A DNA stretch of 64,000 nucleotides from the NCBI GenBank assembly GCA_016744775.1, contig JADGDS010000001.1:99628-163627 (forward strand), given 5' to 3'. The stretch comes from Candidatus Marithrix sp. GTDB taxonomy: Bacteria > Pseudomonadota > Gammaproteobacteria > Beggiatoales > Beggiatoaceae. This document shows, piece after piece, positions 9,573-20,180 of the stretch (positions within the stretch are counted from its first letter, which is position 1; each line of letters opens with the position of its first letter). The notes below the pieces were generated by a model that saw only the letters and a program-made list of their open reading frames with translations, made no database searches and was not told the origin of the DNA. Position numbers and translations under genes: made by a program.

Positions 9573-9601
9573 AAAAAGCTACTTGTCATAAGTAGCTTTT
9601 T
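9573..9601 (+). terminator. Rho-independent terminator after the AAA+ gene
   Basis: A 12-bp stem (AAAAAGCTACTT, loop GTCAT, AAGTAGCTTTTT) ends in a T-run. It is nested inside a larger inverted repeat: CATATAATTTT at about 9561 pairs with AAAATTATATG at about 9627, and a second hairpin of TTTCTAATAGAA type lies at about 9599-9629. Confidence 0.8.
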
Positions 9602-9634
9602 CTAATAGAATAATATTTCTATTAGAAAAATTAT

Positions 9635-10192
9635 ATGATATATAATATGGGTTTATATAAATTTAAAATATTAGTAATAACTATAATAATATTATTACAA
9701 TCCTCATTAAGCTACGCAAAACAACCTACCATACGTGAATACCAAATAAAAGCGGTTTATTTATACAATTTTACTTATTTTGTAAGATGGCCTTCAACCG
9801 CCTTTAAAAGTCCAATTTCTCCCTTCAATATTTGTGTTTTAGGTAAAGATCCATTTCGTGGTTTGCTGAAATTAGCTGTGAAAAATGAAAAAGTTGATGA
9901 ACATTCTGTTGAAGTACAAGTTCATAGTTCTGTTAAAAGCACAAGTTCTTGTCACATAATTTTTATAAGCCGCTCTGAAGTAACAAATCTAAGCAAAATA
10001 TTAAAATTTCTAAAACAACGTGCCATTCTGACTGTGAGTGATATTAAAAATTTTGCTCGTGATGGTGGCATGATTCAATTTGTCAATCAAGGTAAACATA
10101 TAAGATTTTATATGAATCGTCGTGCTGCAATAAAAGCGAATGTAAGAATTAGTGCAAATTTATTGTATATAGCCAGAAAACTTTTTCAATAG
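9635..10192 (+). CDS. YfiR-family periplasmic protein (DUF4154)
   Basis: A 185-residue exported protein. After a hydrophobic signal segment (FKILVITIIILLQSSLSYA) comes the family opening IREYQIKAVYLYNFTYFVRWP, then FNICVLGKDPF, CHIIFISRSE, LTVSDIKNFARDGGMIQFV and the closing RRAAIKANVRISANLLYIAR. YfiR is known as the periplasmic repressor of the diguanylate cyclase YfiN. Stand-alone homologues often sit beside TonB-dependent receptors and signalling proteins, as here. The start may be the ATG at 9635 or at 9647; both give a complete signal. The receptor gene begins a few dozen bases downstream on the same strand, so they probably form an operon. No GGDEF partner is in the window. Confidence 0.85.
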   Translation: MIYNMGLYKFKILVITIIILLQSSLSYAKQPTIREYQIKAVYLYNFTYFVRWPSTAFKSPISPFNICVLGKDPFRGLLKLAVKNEKVDEHSVEVQVHSSVKSTSSCHIIFISRSEVTNLSKILKFLKQRAILTVSDIKNFARDGGMIQFVNQGKHIRFYMNRRAAIKANVRISANLLYIARKLFQ

Positions 10193-10259
10193 CCTATATT
10201 TTGCATCTATTATGAATAATATAACTAATTTTAATGAAAAATGTAAAATGAGGCACAAT

Positions 10260-12431
10260 ATGTATATAAAACTATTTATTATCTTAATAAATTTAACAAT
10301 CATAAGTTTTCCAAGCTATGCAGAAGATGAAACGACGGAAGAAGATCGTAAAGCGATAGAATATTTAAAAGGTTTAAAACTAGAAGAATTACCTGATATA
10401 GAAATTACACTAGATCATGTTTTTAATATATTTGATGGGCTAATAAAAGCAAAAAAAGTAACAATTGCTACCGGTCAAGAACAAACAACAGATCGCGCCC
10501 CTTCAGTTACTAGCGTGATAACAGCACAAGACATTGAAGCAACCGGAGCAACTGATTTAGATGAAGTATTGAAAATGGTACCCGGGCTGCATGTAGCAAG
10601 AGATCGTGTTTATGCTCCTATTTACACTATTAGAGGGATGTATTCAAATTTTAACCCACAAGTTTTAATGTTAGTTAATGGTATTCCTATTAATAGATTG
10701 TATCTAGGTAATAGTGGATGGGTATCGGGAGGTATGCCGGTGGCGGCGATTGCTCGTATAGAAGTTATCCGGGGTCCGGGTTCTGCTGTTTTTGGAGCTA
10801 ATGCCTTTGCTGGAGTGATTAATATAATTACTAAAACTAAAAAAGATATTGATGGCACTGAAATTGGTACGCGGATAGGCAGCTTTAATACTCAGGATGC
10901 TTACATATTACATGGTGGAACTTGGGCAGGTTTTGATATTGCGTCTTCTTTAGAATACCGCACTACTGATGGACAAAATGAAATTATTGATATAGATGCT
11001 CAAAGCAATTTTGATAAAAAATTTGGTACCAGTGCTTCTCTTGCGCCGGGAGGCGTAAATATGCAAAGACGTAATCTTGATGCACGAATAGATATTTCTA
11101 AAGACAATTGGCAATTCCGTAGTGGTTATCAAGGACGACGTGACATTGGAACTGGTGCTGGGAGCGGAGAAGCATTAGATCCTATTGGTAATTTTACTGA
11201 TGATCGTTTTAACGCAGATCTTACTTATCATAATAGTACATTTACCGAGAATTGGGATGTTACTGCACAAATAAGTTACTACCAAACTAGGTATAATACT
11301 AATAATCAAACTCTTTTTCCACCCAGTTCTTTTGGTGGTATTTATCCAAATGGAATGATGATTGATACATCAATTTCTGAAACTAACAACCGACTGAATT
11401 TATCAGGATTTTATACCGGTTTTAAGAAACATACTATTCGTTTAGGTACTGGCTATCATTATGGTGATATGTATAAAGTTAAACATTATACTAATACCAA
11501 TCCAACAACAGGACTTCCCATTCAAAGTCTAATGGATATTAGCGATACATCATATAGTTTTATTCCAGAAGGTTCTCGTAAGAATGTTCATGTTTTCTTA
11601 CAGGATGTTTGGAATTTTGCTCCAAATTGGGAATGGACTACTGGATTAAGGTATGATCATTATTCTGATTTTAAATCAACTCTAAATCCACGTTTAGCAA
11701 TAAGTTGGCAACCTTTTTCTGAGTTTACTACTAAACTGATGTATGCTAGTGCGTTTCGTGCCCCCACTTTTTCAGAGTTATATATTACTAGCAATCCTAC
11801 ACACATGGGTAATTTTAATCTGGATCCTGAAACTATTGATACTTGGGAATTGGCATTTAACTATCGTGTCAGAAATAATCTGCATCTAGCAACAAATTTA
11901 TTTAGTTATAAATGGTCAGATGGCATTCGCTATGTACCCGGTGCATCAGAAGGTATTTTAATCGCAAAAAATGTTGGTATTCAAAAAGCTTATGGTTTAG
12001 AATTTGAAGCGCGTTGGAAAATGACAAAAAAATCTAGCTTATTGGCGAATTATGCTTTTGTTAAAGCTAACGATGAAAATAATAATCATGATGCTGGTAA
12101 TTATCCCCAACATTCCGCTTATGTACGCACTGATTGGCTACTAATGCCTAACTTGTTTTTTGATACCCAAATCAATTGGGTTTCGGAAAGACAAAGAAGT
12201 TTTGGTGATCCAAGATCTGCTGTTGACGATTACACCACTGTAGATTTTACCTTACGCCGCAAAGATATTAAAAAAGGACATTGGAATTTTGCAGTCAGTG
12301 TCAGAAACCTATTTGATGTTGATGCCCGTGAACCTAGTCAGGGACCAGATTCCAATGGGGTTATTAACATTCCATATGATTTACCTTTGGCCGGGCGACA
12401 TTATTGGTTAGAATTGCGTTATCATTTTTAG
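10260..12431 (+). CDS. TonB-dependent outer-membrane receptor
   Basis: The frame is open from an ATG at 10212, but the ATG at 10260 gives a clean signal peptide (MYIKLFIILINLTIISFPSYA), so I prefer it. The plug domain is seen in RAPSVTSVITAQDIEATGA, LKMVPGLHVARD, IEVIRGPGSAVFGANAFAGV and NIITKTKK. The rest is a beta-barrel ending in an aromatic C-terminus (YWLELRYHF) as needed for barrel assembly. It imports a siderophore, vitamin or other large ligand with TonB energy; the ligand is not evident. It follows the YfiR-like gene. Its last 68 bases overlap the 3' end of the convergent NRPS gene. Confidence 0.9.
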   Translation: MYIKLFIILINLTIISFPSYAEDETTEEDRKAIEYLKGLKLEELPDIEITLDHVFNIFDGLIKAKKVTIATGQEQTTDRAPSVTSVITAQDIEATGATDLDEVLKMVPGLHVARDRVYAPIYTIRGMYSNFNPQVLMLVNGIPINRLYLGNSGWVSGGMPVAAIARIEVIRGPGSAVFGANAFAGVINIITKTKKDIDGTEIGTRIGSFNTQDAYILHGGTWAGFDIASSLEYRTTDGQNEIIDIDAQSNFDKKFGTSASLAPGGVNMQRRNLDARIDISKDNWQFRSGYQGRRDIGTGAGSGEALDPIGNFTDDRFNADLTYHNSTFTENWDVTAQISYYQTRYNTNNQTLFPPSSFGGIYPNGMMIDTSISETNNRLNLSGFYTGFKKHTIRLGTGYHYGDMYKVKHYTNTNPTTGLPIQSLMDISDTSYSFIPEGSRKNVHVFLQDVWNFAPNWEWTTGLRYDHYSDFKSTLNPRLAISWQPFSEFTTKLMYASAFRAPTFSELYITSNPTHMGNFNLDPETIDTWELAFNYRVRNNLHLATNLFSYKWSDGIRYVPGASEGILIAKNVGIQKAYGLEFEARWKMTKKSSLLANYAFVKANDENNNHDAGNYPQHSAYVRTDWLLMPNLFFDTQINWVSERQRSFGDPRSAVDDYTTVDFTLRRKDIKKGHWNFAVSVRNLFDVDAREPSQGPDSNGVINIPYDLPLAGRHYWLELRYHF

Positions 12432-15400
12432 ATGGTGGCTCTATGAAGCCTATTCTAATTAAATAGGACAAATATGTATCAATTAATTGTTCATTCATTG
12501 GTGGACAATTAATTGAGCTATTTGCTAATCCATTTAATGTGTTTTGACAATCAACATCTGGTGTATTTTGATACCATTCCATTCTAGTAATATTTCCATT
12601 TATTTTTTCAGTTAATAGTGGTAATAAAGGGAATAAAGGATTTTGAGGATTTTTTACACTATTATTAATAATAATATCTGTCCATTGTTTATATGGAAGT
12701 TTATTTAATTTATAACCATATAAGGATATTAATTGAAAAAAATCAATTAAACTAATATTTTTAGAAGTTAAAGGTACGATATGAAAAGCTTTACCTAAAG
12801 ATTCTTTCTGTTGTGATAAATGGATAATTGCTTGACTAGCATAATCAACTGGAATTAATTCATCTTTTTTATTAATTAAATTCGGAAAACTATTACTGTG
12901 TATACACCATTTAATTAACCTAAATATATATTGGTTTGTATAAGCATGTCCAGTTTTACTATGACCTAAAATATTACCAGTTCTGAAAATTGTCACTGGT
13001 ATTCCTCTTGATTTAGCAGTCCATACTAGTTTTTCTGCTACCCATTTACTTTGTACATAACCAACATCAGCAGAAATAAAGTCTTTACTATTATTAATAT
13101 CGTCATATTCCGTGATCACCTTTGGTCGATTTGAACATCCTAGAATACTCATCACTGCAATAGTGGATATATAATGCACAGGTTTTAATTTTTTGCCACA
13201 ACATGCTAATCTTAATACTTCTTGAGTACCTAAAACATTTGCTGATTTTACTATGGAATATGGTTTAGCAAAATTAACTTCAGCACCTGAATGATAAATC
13301 ATATCAATTTGATCGGCTAACTTTTCAAATTGTGGAACAGATAATCCTAGGAATGCTTGTTCTAAATCACCACATATAGCTATTATTCTGTTGCTAACAT
13401 TTGGGTTCCATAAAGCATATTTTTCAAGATTTTTCCGCAATTTTTTGATACCATTGTGTTCATTAGAAGCACGAACAAGACAATATATTTTTGCATCAGT
13501 TTTTTGAAGTAATTCATCAAGTAAATAAGCACCTAGAAACCCTGTTGCTCCAGTTATAAAAATATAATGAGGATTTATCAAAGAACTTTTTAAAAAATTT
13601 TTTCTTGGATAAATATTTTTATCAAGTACTGCTTCTCCATTGAAATCAATAGATTTTTTTAAAACTGAATTACCATTTTTTTGCACAGCATCAACTGTAA
13701 TTGTTAGTTCTGCTATAGTAGGACTTTCAAAAATACATGTTAGAGGTATTTCTACGAATACAGTATTTTTCAATTCAGTCAAAACCTGAACGGCTCTTAG
13801 AGAACTTCCTCCTAAATCAAAAAAATTATCATAAATTCCTACTTGATCCACTTTCAGAAATTTAGCCCATATTCTAGCAAGATGTGCTTCTATAGGATTA
13901 CGCGGTGCTACAAATCTTTCTTTTAATTTAGGACGAATACCTTCAGGTGTAGGTAATTTTTTATGATCTATTTTGCCATTAGGAGTTAATGGTAATGTGT
14001 CCAGTAATATAAAAGCTGATGGTAGCATGTAGTTTGGTAGTTTTTTGATTATAAAAGAGCGTAATTCATCGGTAGATGGTACATGTTGTTTATTAGTAGT
14101 AATATAAGCTATTAATCGTTTATTACCCATATATTCTTCGGTTGTAACGATGACTTCTTTGATTGCTGAATGTTGATTGATTATAGCTTCAATTTCTCCT
14201 AATTCAATACGGAAACCGCTAATTTTAACCTGATTATCAATACGTTCTAAGAATTCCAACTGACCATCAGATAAATATCTGACGAAATCACCGCTTTTAT
14301 ATAACCGATCATTGTTTTTTTTAGTAAATGGATTGGATATGAATTTTTCAGTAGTGAATTTAGGATTCTTAATATAGCCACGTGCAAGACCAATACCACC
14401 AATATATAATTCACCCGGAACGCCTAATGGGACTTGTTGTAAATTATGATCTAATACATATGTTTGTATATTAGCTATTGGTTTTCCAATAGCTGGCTTA
14501 TTACTGCTGTCTGTACATTTCGCTATTGTGGCACATATAGTTGTTTCTGTAGGACCATACGCATTAAATACATTATATTTGGGTATCAAGTTTGCCACTA
14601 ATTTAGCAGAACAGGCTTCTCCTGCAATGATAATTGTTCGTAAAGTTGTTAATTGATTAATAGATAAAGTAGCCAATACAGATGGTGGAAATGTTATAGT
14701 ATTGATATTATAATCATTTATTATCTTTATTAAAGATGGACCCGGTAATAATGCTTTTCGTTTTGCTAAATATAGAGTAGAACCTGATATGAAGGTCATA
14801 AATATTTCTGATATAGAAGCATCAAAGCTAAAAGAAGCAAATTGGAGTATTCTACTTTTATGATGTATATCAAAACTATAAATTTGTGCCTTAGCTAAAT
14901 TACACAATCCTCGGTGTTCAATCATAACCCCTTTGGGTTTTCCAGTCGAACCAGATGTATAAATAATATAAACCAAGTTTTCTGGTCTGGTATTATTTAC
15001 TGGATTTTCTGTACTTTCTTGCGCGATTTTTTCCCAATGACTATCTAAGTTTATTTGTGATTCTGTTAGTAATTTGTTTTCTAAATGTTGTTGGGTCAAT
15101 AATATTTGTACTTTGGCATCTTCTAACATGAAGTTTAAACGTTCTTGTGGATAAGTTGGATCCAAAGGTACATAGGCTCCACCAGCTTTGAGGATGCCTA
15201 ATATTCCTATTATCATTTCTAATGAACGTTCTACGCAAATACCTACTAATGTTTCTGGTTTTACGCCTAGTTTTCTTAGATAGTGTGCTAGTTGGTTGGC
15301 GCGTTGATTTAGTTGTTGGTAAGTTAGTTGTTGGTCTTCAAAAACAAGGGCTATTGCTTCTGGTGTATGTTCAACTTGTTGTTCAAATAGTTGATGGATA

Positions 15401-18400
15401 CATTGTTTGTCTGGTAAAACTTGTGAGGTGTTATTCCATTCTCTGAATTGTTGTTGTTCTGCTTCTGTTAATAGAGTTAAGTGTGAGATAGATTGTTGAG
15501 GATTCGCTATTATGCTTTCTAATAGAGTCTGATAATGACCTATCATACGGATAATACGTGATTGATCAAATAGATCGGTGTTGTATTCAATGCGACCAAT
15601 AATACCTTCTGGTCTTTCATCTAATTCTACAGTTAAGTCAAATTTTGAAGTAGCTGTATGAATATCAAGTTGACTTGGAGTCCAACCAGATTCAAGATTC
15701 AAGATTGTAGGTTCCATAATAAAGGATACTTGAAATAGTGGATTGGTTCCTAAATTACGGTCTGTTTGTAATTCATTCACTACTTTTTCAAATGCTAAAT
15801 CTTCATGAGCGTAAGCTTCTAAAGTTACTTCTCGTACCCGTTTTAGTAGTTGTTGAAAACTTGGTTGTTTTGATAGATCAGTACGTAAAACTAGGGTGTT
15901 CAGAAAAAATCCAAAAATTTGTTCTAATTCAGGTTTATTACGACCAGCGGTTACTGTTCCTACCGGAATATCTTCTTGCCCAGTATAACGATATAATAGC
16001 ACATTAAATGCTGCGAATAGGGTCATAAATAAGCTTACGCCCTCTTTTTGACTGAGTTCTTTTAAGGATTCAGTTAGTTGTTTAGATAATGCTAAACATT
16101 GTCTCGCGCCATTATAGCTTTGTTGTGCTGTTTTTGGATGATCTGTAGGTAGTTGTAGGCTTGGTAAATCTGCTAGTTGTTGTTTCCAATATTTTAGTTG
16201 ATCTTCTAAATCTGATTGTTGTCGTTGCCAAATTGCATAGTCTGCGTATTGAAGATGAGGTGTTTCCAGTTGAGGAATTGCGCCCTTAGAAAAAGCTTTG
16301 TAAATCTGTTCTAATTCTGGTAAGAAGATGTTATATATAGAAATACCATCTAAAATAATATGATGCCAAGTTAGAAATAAGCGATAGTCTTGATCATCTA
16401 ATTTAATTAGAGTGGCACGAAATAATGGACCAGTTAGCAAATCAAATGCTTTGATTGCTTCTTTGGTGGCAATTTTTAAACTTTCAGTTTCTCGTTCATT
16501 TGCTGGCAAGTTAGTCAAATCTATTAGCGGCAATGTGAATGAAATGGATGGAGAAATAATCTGAACTGGTTTGCCTTCTACTATTTTAAATGTGGTTCGG
16601 AAGGCTTCGTGACGTTGTATAATTTCTTTGATGCTTTGTTCTAAAATAGCAGCATTAATAGATCCTCCGAGATGAATGGTAGTTGGCTCATTATAGACTG
16701 GCATCGATTCAGGTATCAGTTGCTGAACTAGCCATAATTGTTGTTGAGCAAAGGATAATGGAATATCATTGTTTCGTAGTGCTGGTTTGATATTGTTTTG
16801 TGAATCCTGTTTAGGATTAGTTTCTATCTGCTTAGATAATTCTGCAATTGTGGAAGTTTCAAATAAACAATATAAGGGTAAGTTAATTTGTAATTCATTA
16901 TTGATCCGAGAAATAATACGAGTTGCTAATAATGAATTTCCACCTAATGCTAAAAAGTTGTCATGAATACCAATGACTTTTTGTGGTAGGAATTCAGACC
17001 AAATTTGTATGATTTTTTCTTGAATTAAAGAATAAGTTTGAAATGATTCAGCGGCGGGTAGTGCTTGACGATCAATTTTTCCATTTGCTGTAAGCGGTAA
17101 ACTATCAAGTATCACAAAATGTGATGGTATCATGTAGTTTGGTAATGATTTTCCCAAAAAGTCGCGTAGATGTTCAACTATAGTGTTTTGTAAGGCATTC
17201 AATAAACCTTTTTTTTCTAATAAAAATTTTATGCTATGATTTATTGTATTTTGTTGATTTGGTGTTAAGTCAAATTCAATTCCTGCTCGTTGTTTGTAAA
17301 TCCATGCAATTTTGCCTTTTAGCCATAAGTCATTATCTGTTTCCGGCAACCATAGTTGTAGGTGAAGTTGTTGACCGATTTTGTAATCATCTGGCATTCC
17401 TAATAAGTCAACTCCACAAGGGGATATTTCTTCTGTTGTTAATTCTATTTGATGTTGATTATCAAATTCTACTATACACGCACTGTGCATAGGTACTCGT
17501 TCTAAAGCTGCTTGATATACAATATAAGCAACTAGTTGTTTATCATTAAGTTTATCTTTTTGAGCAACAACTACTGTATTTTCTATACCGGGATGTTTTT
17601 GTAATTTTGCTTCAATTTCTTCTAGTTCTATACGAAAACCACGAATTTTAACTTGATGATCAATTCTGCCTAAAAATTCTAGTTTGCCATCTGAACGATA
17701 ACGCGCTAAGTCACCAGTTTTGTATAATCTTCCATTTGGAGTATTAATAAATTTTTCGCTGGTAAGTTCAGGACGATTGAGATAAGCTCTTGCTAAGCCA
17801 ACACTGCCTATATAAAGTTCTCCCGCAACACCAATTTCCACCTGTTGCATTTGCTTGTCTAAGACATAAATTTGGGTATTAGCTATAGGAGTACCAATGG
17901 GAGGGCTATGATTATTATTGGTGCATTTTTCTATAGTGGCACATACTGTTGCTTCTGTTGGTCCATAAGCATTGTAAAAGTTACGACCGGGTGCCCAACG
18001 GGTTATAAGTTCGCTAGAACAACTTTCTCCAGCTACGATAATAGTTTGTAGCTTAATTAAATTTTCTTCTACTGGTAAAGATGCTAGTACAGATGGTGGT
18101 AAGGTAACAGTAGTAATTTCTTGTGTACGCAGAAATTTTATTAAAGGAGTACCGGGTAGTAATGTATTTCGTGTTCCCAAATAGAGGTTAGCACCTGCTA
18201 TTAGTGCCATAAAAATCTCTGATGTTGAAGCATCAAAACTAATAGAAGCAAATTGGAGTACACGATCATCAGCTTTTATATTAAATGCTTTAATTTGTGC
18301 AGTAGCTAAATTACATAAGCCACGGTGTTCAAGTAGTACGCCTTTTGGTTCACCAGTTGATCCTGATGTATATATGCAATATGCTAAGTTGTCTGGCTTG

Positions 18401-18873
18401 GTTTTGTTAATTGGGTTTTCAGTAGTTTCTTGAGATATGTTGTGCCAATCTTTATCTATTGATACTATTTTAGCTTTATTTTGTGGTAGGATAGTGGATA
18501 ATTGATCTTGGGTTACTATTACTGATATTTGAGAATCTTTTAGCATAAATGCTAAACGTTCTTTTGGATAAGATGGATCTAAAGGTAGATAAGCTCCACC
18601 AGCTTTGAGAATGCCTAGTAAGCCTACTATCATTTCTATTGAACGTTCAATAGAAATTCCTACTAATATTTCTCGTCTTATGCCTAATTTTCTGAGATAA
18701 TGGGCGAGTTGGTTGGCTTGATTGTTCAGTTGTCGATAAGTAAGTTGTTTATCTTCAAAAACAATTGCAATTGCCTCTGGAGTGCGTTCTACTTGTTGTT
18801 CAAACAGTTGGTGAATGCACACACTATCTGGATAAGGTGTATAAGTATTATTCCATTCAACTGGTGGTATCAT
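12364..18873 (-). CDS. Two-module non-ribosomal peptide synthetase with terminal reductase (A-T-C-A-T-R) and a PilZ-like insert in A1
   Basis: 2169 residues. A1 (about 1-605) has A3 YTSGSTGEPKG, A7 LYKTGDLARY and A10 NGKIDR, with a PilZ-like insert at about 455-560 between A8 and A10. T1 carries GGNSL at 644-648. The C domain has active HHIILDG at 837-843. A2 runs from about 1150 to 1640. T2 carries LGGSSL near 1690. The NAD(P)-binding thioester reductase begins at about 1768 (ITGATGFLGAYLL) with YVQSK. Aligned by hand to GrsA, the specificity residues read DASTIAAVCK (A1) and DASTIAAICK (A2), close to Phe/Tyr codes. This is the layout of aureusimine synthetase AusA, which releases dipeptide aldehydes that cyclise to pyrazinones, so an aromatic dipeptide aldehyde is inferred. 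No phosphopantetheinyl transferase is nearby. Confidence 0.93.
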   Translation of the reverse strand: MIPPVEWNNTYTPYPDSVCIHQLFEQQVERTPEAIAIVFEDKQLTYRQLNNQANQLAHYLRKLGIRREILVGISIERSIEMIVGLLGILKAGGAYLPLDPSYPKERLAFMLKDSQISVIVTQDQLSTILPQNKAKIVSIDKDWHNISQETTENPINKTKPDNLAYCIYTSGSTGEPKGVLLEHRGLCNLATAQIKAFNIKADDRVLQFASISFDASTSEIFMALIAGANLYLGTRNTLLPGTPLIKFLRTQEITTVTLPPSVLASLPVEENLIKLQTIIVAGESCSSELITRWAPGRNFYNAYGPTEATVCATIEKCTNNNHSPPIGTPIANTQIYVLDKQMQQVEIGVAGELYIGSVGLARAYLNRPELTSEKFINTPNGRLYKTGDLARYRSDGKLEFLGRIDHQVKIRGFRIELEEIEAKLQKHPGIENTVVVAQKDKLNDKQLVAYIVYQAALERVPMHSACIVEFDNQHQIELTTEEISPCGVDLLGMPDDYKIGQQLHLQLWLPETDNDLWLKGKIAWIYKQRAGIEFDLTPNQQNTINHSIKFLLEKKGLLNALQNTIVEHLRDFLGKSLPNYMIPSHFVILDSLPLTANGKIDRQALPAAESFQTYSLIQEKIIQIWSEFLPQKVIGIHDNFLALGGNSLLATRIISRINNELQINLPLYCLFETSTIAELSKQIETNPKQDSQNNIKPALRNNDIPLSFAQQQLWLVQQLIPESMPVYNEPTTIHLGGSINAAILEQSIKEIIQRHEAFRTTFKIVEGKPVQIISPSISFTLPLIDLTNLPANERETESLKIATKEAIKAFDLLTGPLFRATLIKLDDQDYRLFLTWHHIILDGISIYNIFLPELEQIYKAFSKGAIPQLETPHLQYADYAIWQRQQSDLEDQLKYWKQQLADLPSLQLPTDHPKTAQQSYNGARQCLALSKQLTESLKELSQKEGVSLFMTLFAAFNVLLYRYTGQEDIPVGTVTAGRNKPELEQIFGFFLNTLVLRTDLSKQPSFQQLLKRVREVTLEAYAHEDLAFEKVVNELQTDRNLGTNPLFQVSFIMEPTILNLESGWTPSQLDIHTATSKFDLTVELDERPEGIIGRIEYNTDLFDQSRIIRMIGHYQTLLESIIANPQQSISHLTLLTEAEQQQFREWNNTSQVLPDKQCIHQLFEQQVEHTPEAIALVFEDQQLTYQQLNQRANQLAHYLRKLGVKPETLVGICVERSLEMIIGILGILKAGGAYVPLDPTYPQERLNFMLEDAKVQILLTQQHLENKLLTESQINLDSHWEKIAQESTENPVNNTRPENLVYIIYTSGSTGKPKGVMIEHRGLCNLAKAQIYSFDIHHKSRILQFASFSFDASISEIFMTFISGSTLYLAKRKALLPGPSLIKIINDYNINTITFPPSVLATLSINQLTTLRTIIIAGEACSAKLVANLIPKYNVFNAYGPTETTICATIAKCTDSSNKPAIGKPIANIQTYVLDHNLQQVPLGVPGELYIGGIGLARGYIKNPKFTTEKFISNPFTKKNNDRLYKSGDFVRYLSDGQLEFLERIDNQVKISGFRIELGEIEAIINQHSAIKEVIVTTEEYMGNKRLIAYITTNKQHVPSTDELRSFIIKKLPNYMLPSAFILLDTLPLTPNGKIDHKKLPTPEGIRPKLKERFVAPRNPIEAHLARIWAKFLKVDQVGIYDNFFDLGGSSLRAVQVLTELKNTVFVEIPLTCIFESPTIAELTITVDAVQKNGNSVLKKSIDFNGEAVLDKNIYPRKNFLKSSLINPHYIFITGATGFLGAYLLDELLQKTDAKIYCLVRASNEHNGIKKLRKNLEKYALWNPNVSNRIIAICGDLEQAFLGLSVPQFEKLADQIDMIYHSGAEVNFAKPYSIVKSANVLGTQEVLRLACCGKKLKPVHYISTIAVMSILGCSNRPKVITEYDDINNSKDFISADVGYVQSKWVAEKLVWTAKSRGIPVTIFRTGNILGHSKTGHAYTNQYIFRLIKWCIHSNSFPNLINKKDELIPVDYASQAIIHLSQQKESLGKAFHIVPLTSKNISLIDFFQLISLYGYKLNKLPYKQWTDIIINNSVKNPQNPLFPLLPLLTEKINGNITRMEWYQNTPDVDCQNTLNGLANSSINCPPMNEQLIDTYLSYLIRIGFIEPPSKNDNAILTNNVARPKVNHMEC
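17194..17511 (-). other. PilZ-like domain inserted in NRPS adenylation domain A1
   Basis: Residues of about 455-560 interrupt the C-terminal subdomain of A1; A2 lacks any equivalent. The segment contains RVPMHSACIVEF, EEISPCGVDLLGMP, a strand pair (IGQQLHLQLWLP) and LKGKIAWIYKQRAGIEF, following the PilZ order. The c-di-GMP motifs RxxxR and (D/N)xSxxG are degenerate here: RVPMH and EISPCG. The fold assignment is by pattern, and nucleotide binding is uncertain. Confidence 0.6.
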
Positions 18874-18948
18874 AATTTATGATCCTCTTTAATTTTAATG
18901 TCTGTTATTTATATAGCTCGTAAGATTTTTATTATTTTTGTAAGCTAA

Positions 18949-20167
<1,219 letters not shown>

Positions 20168-20180
20168 GGATTATAAATTC

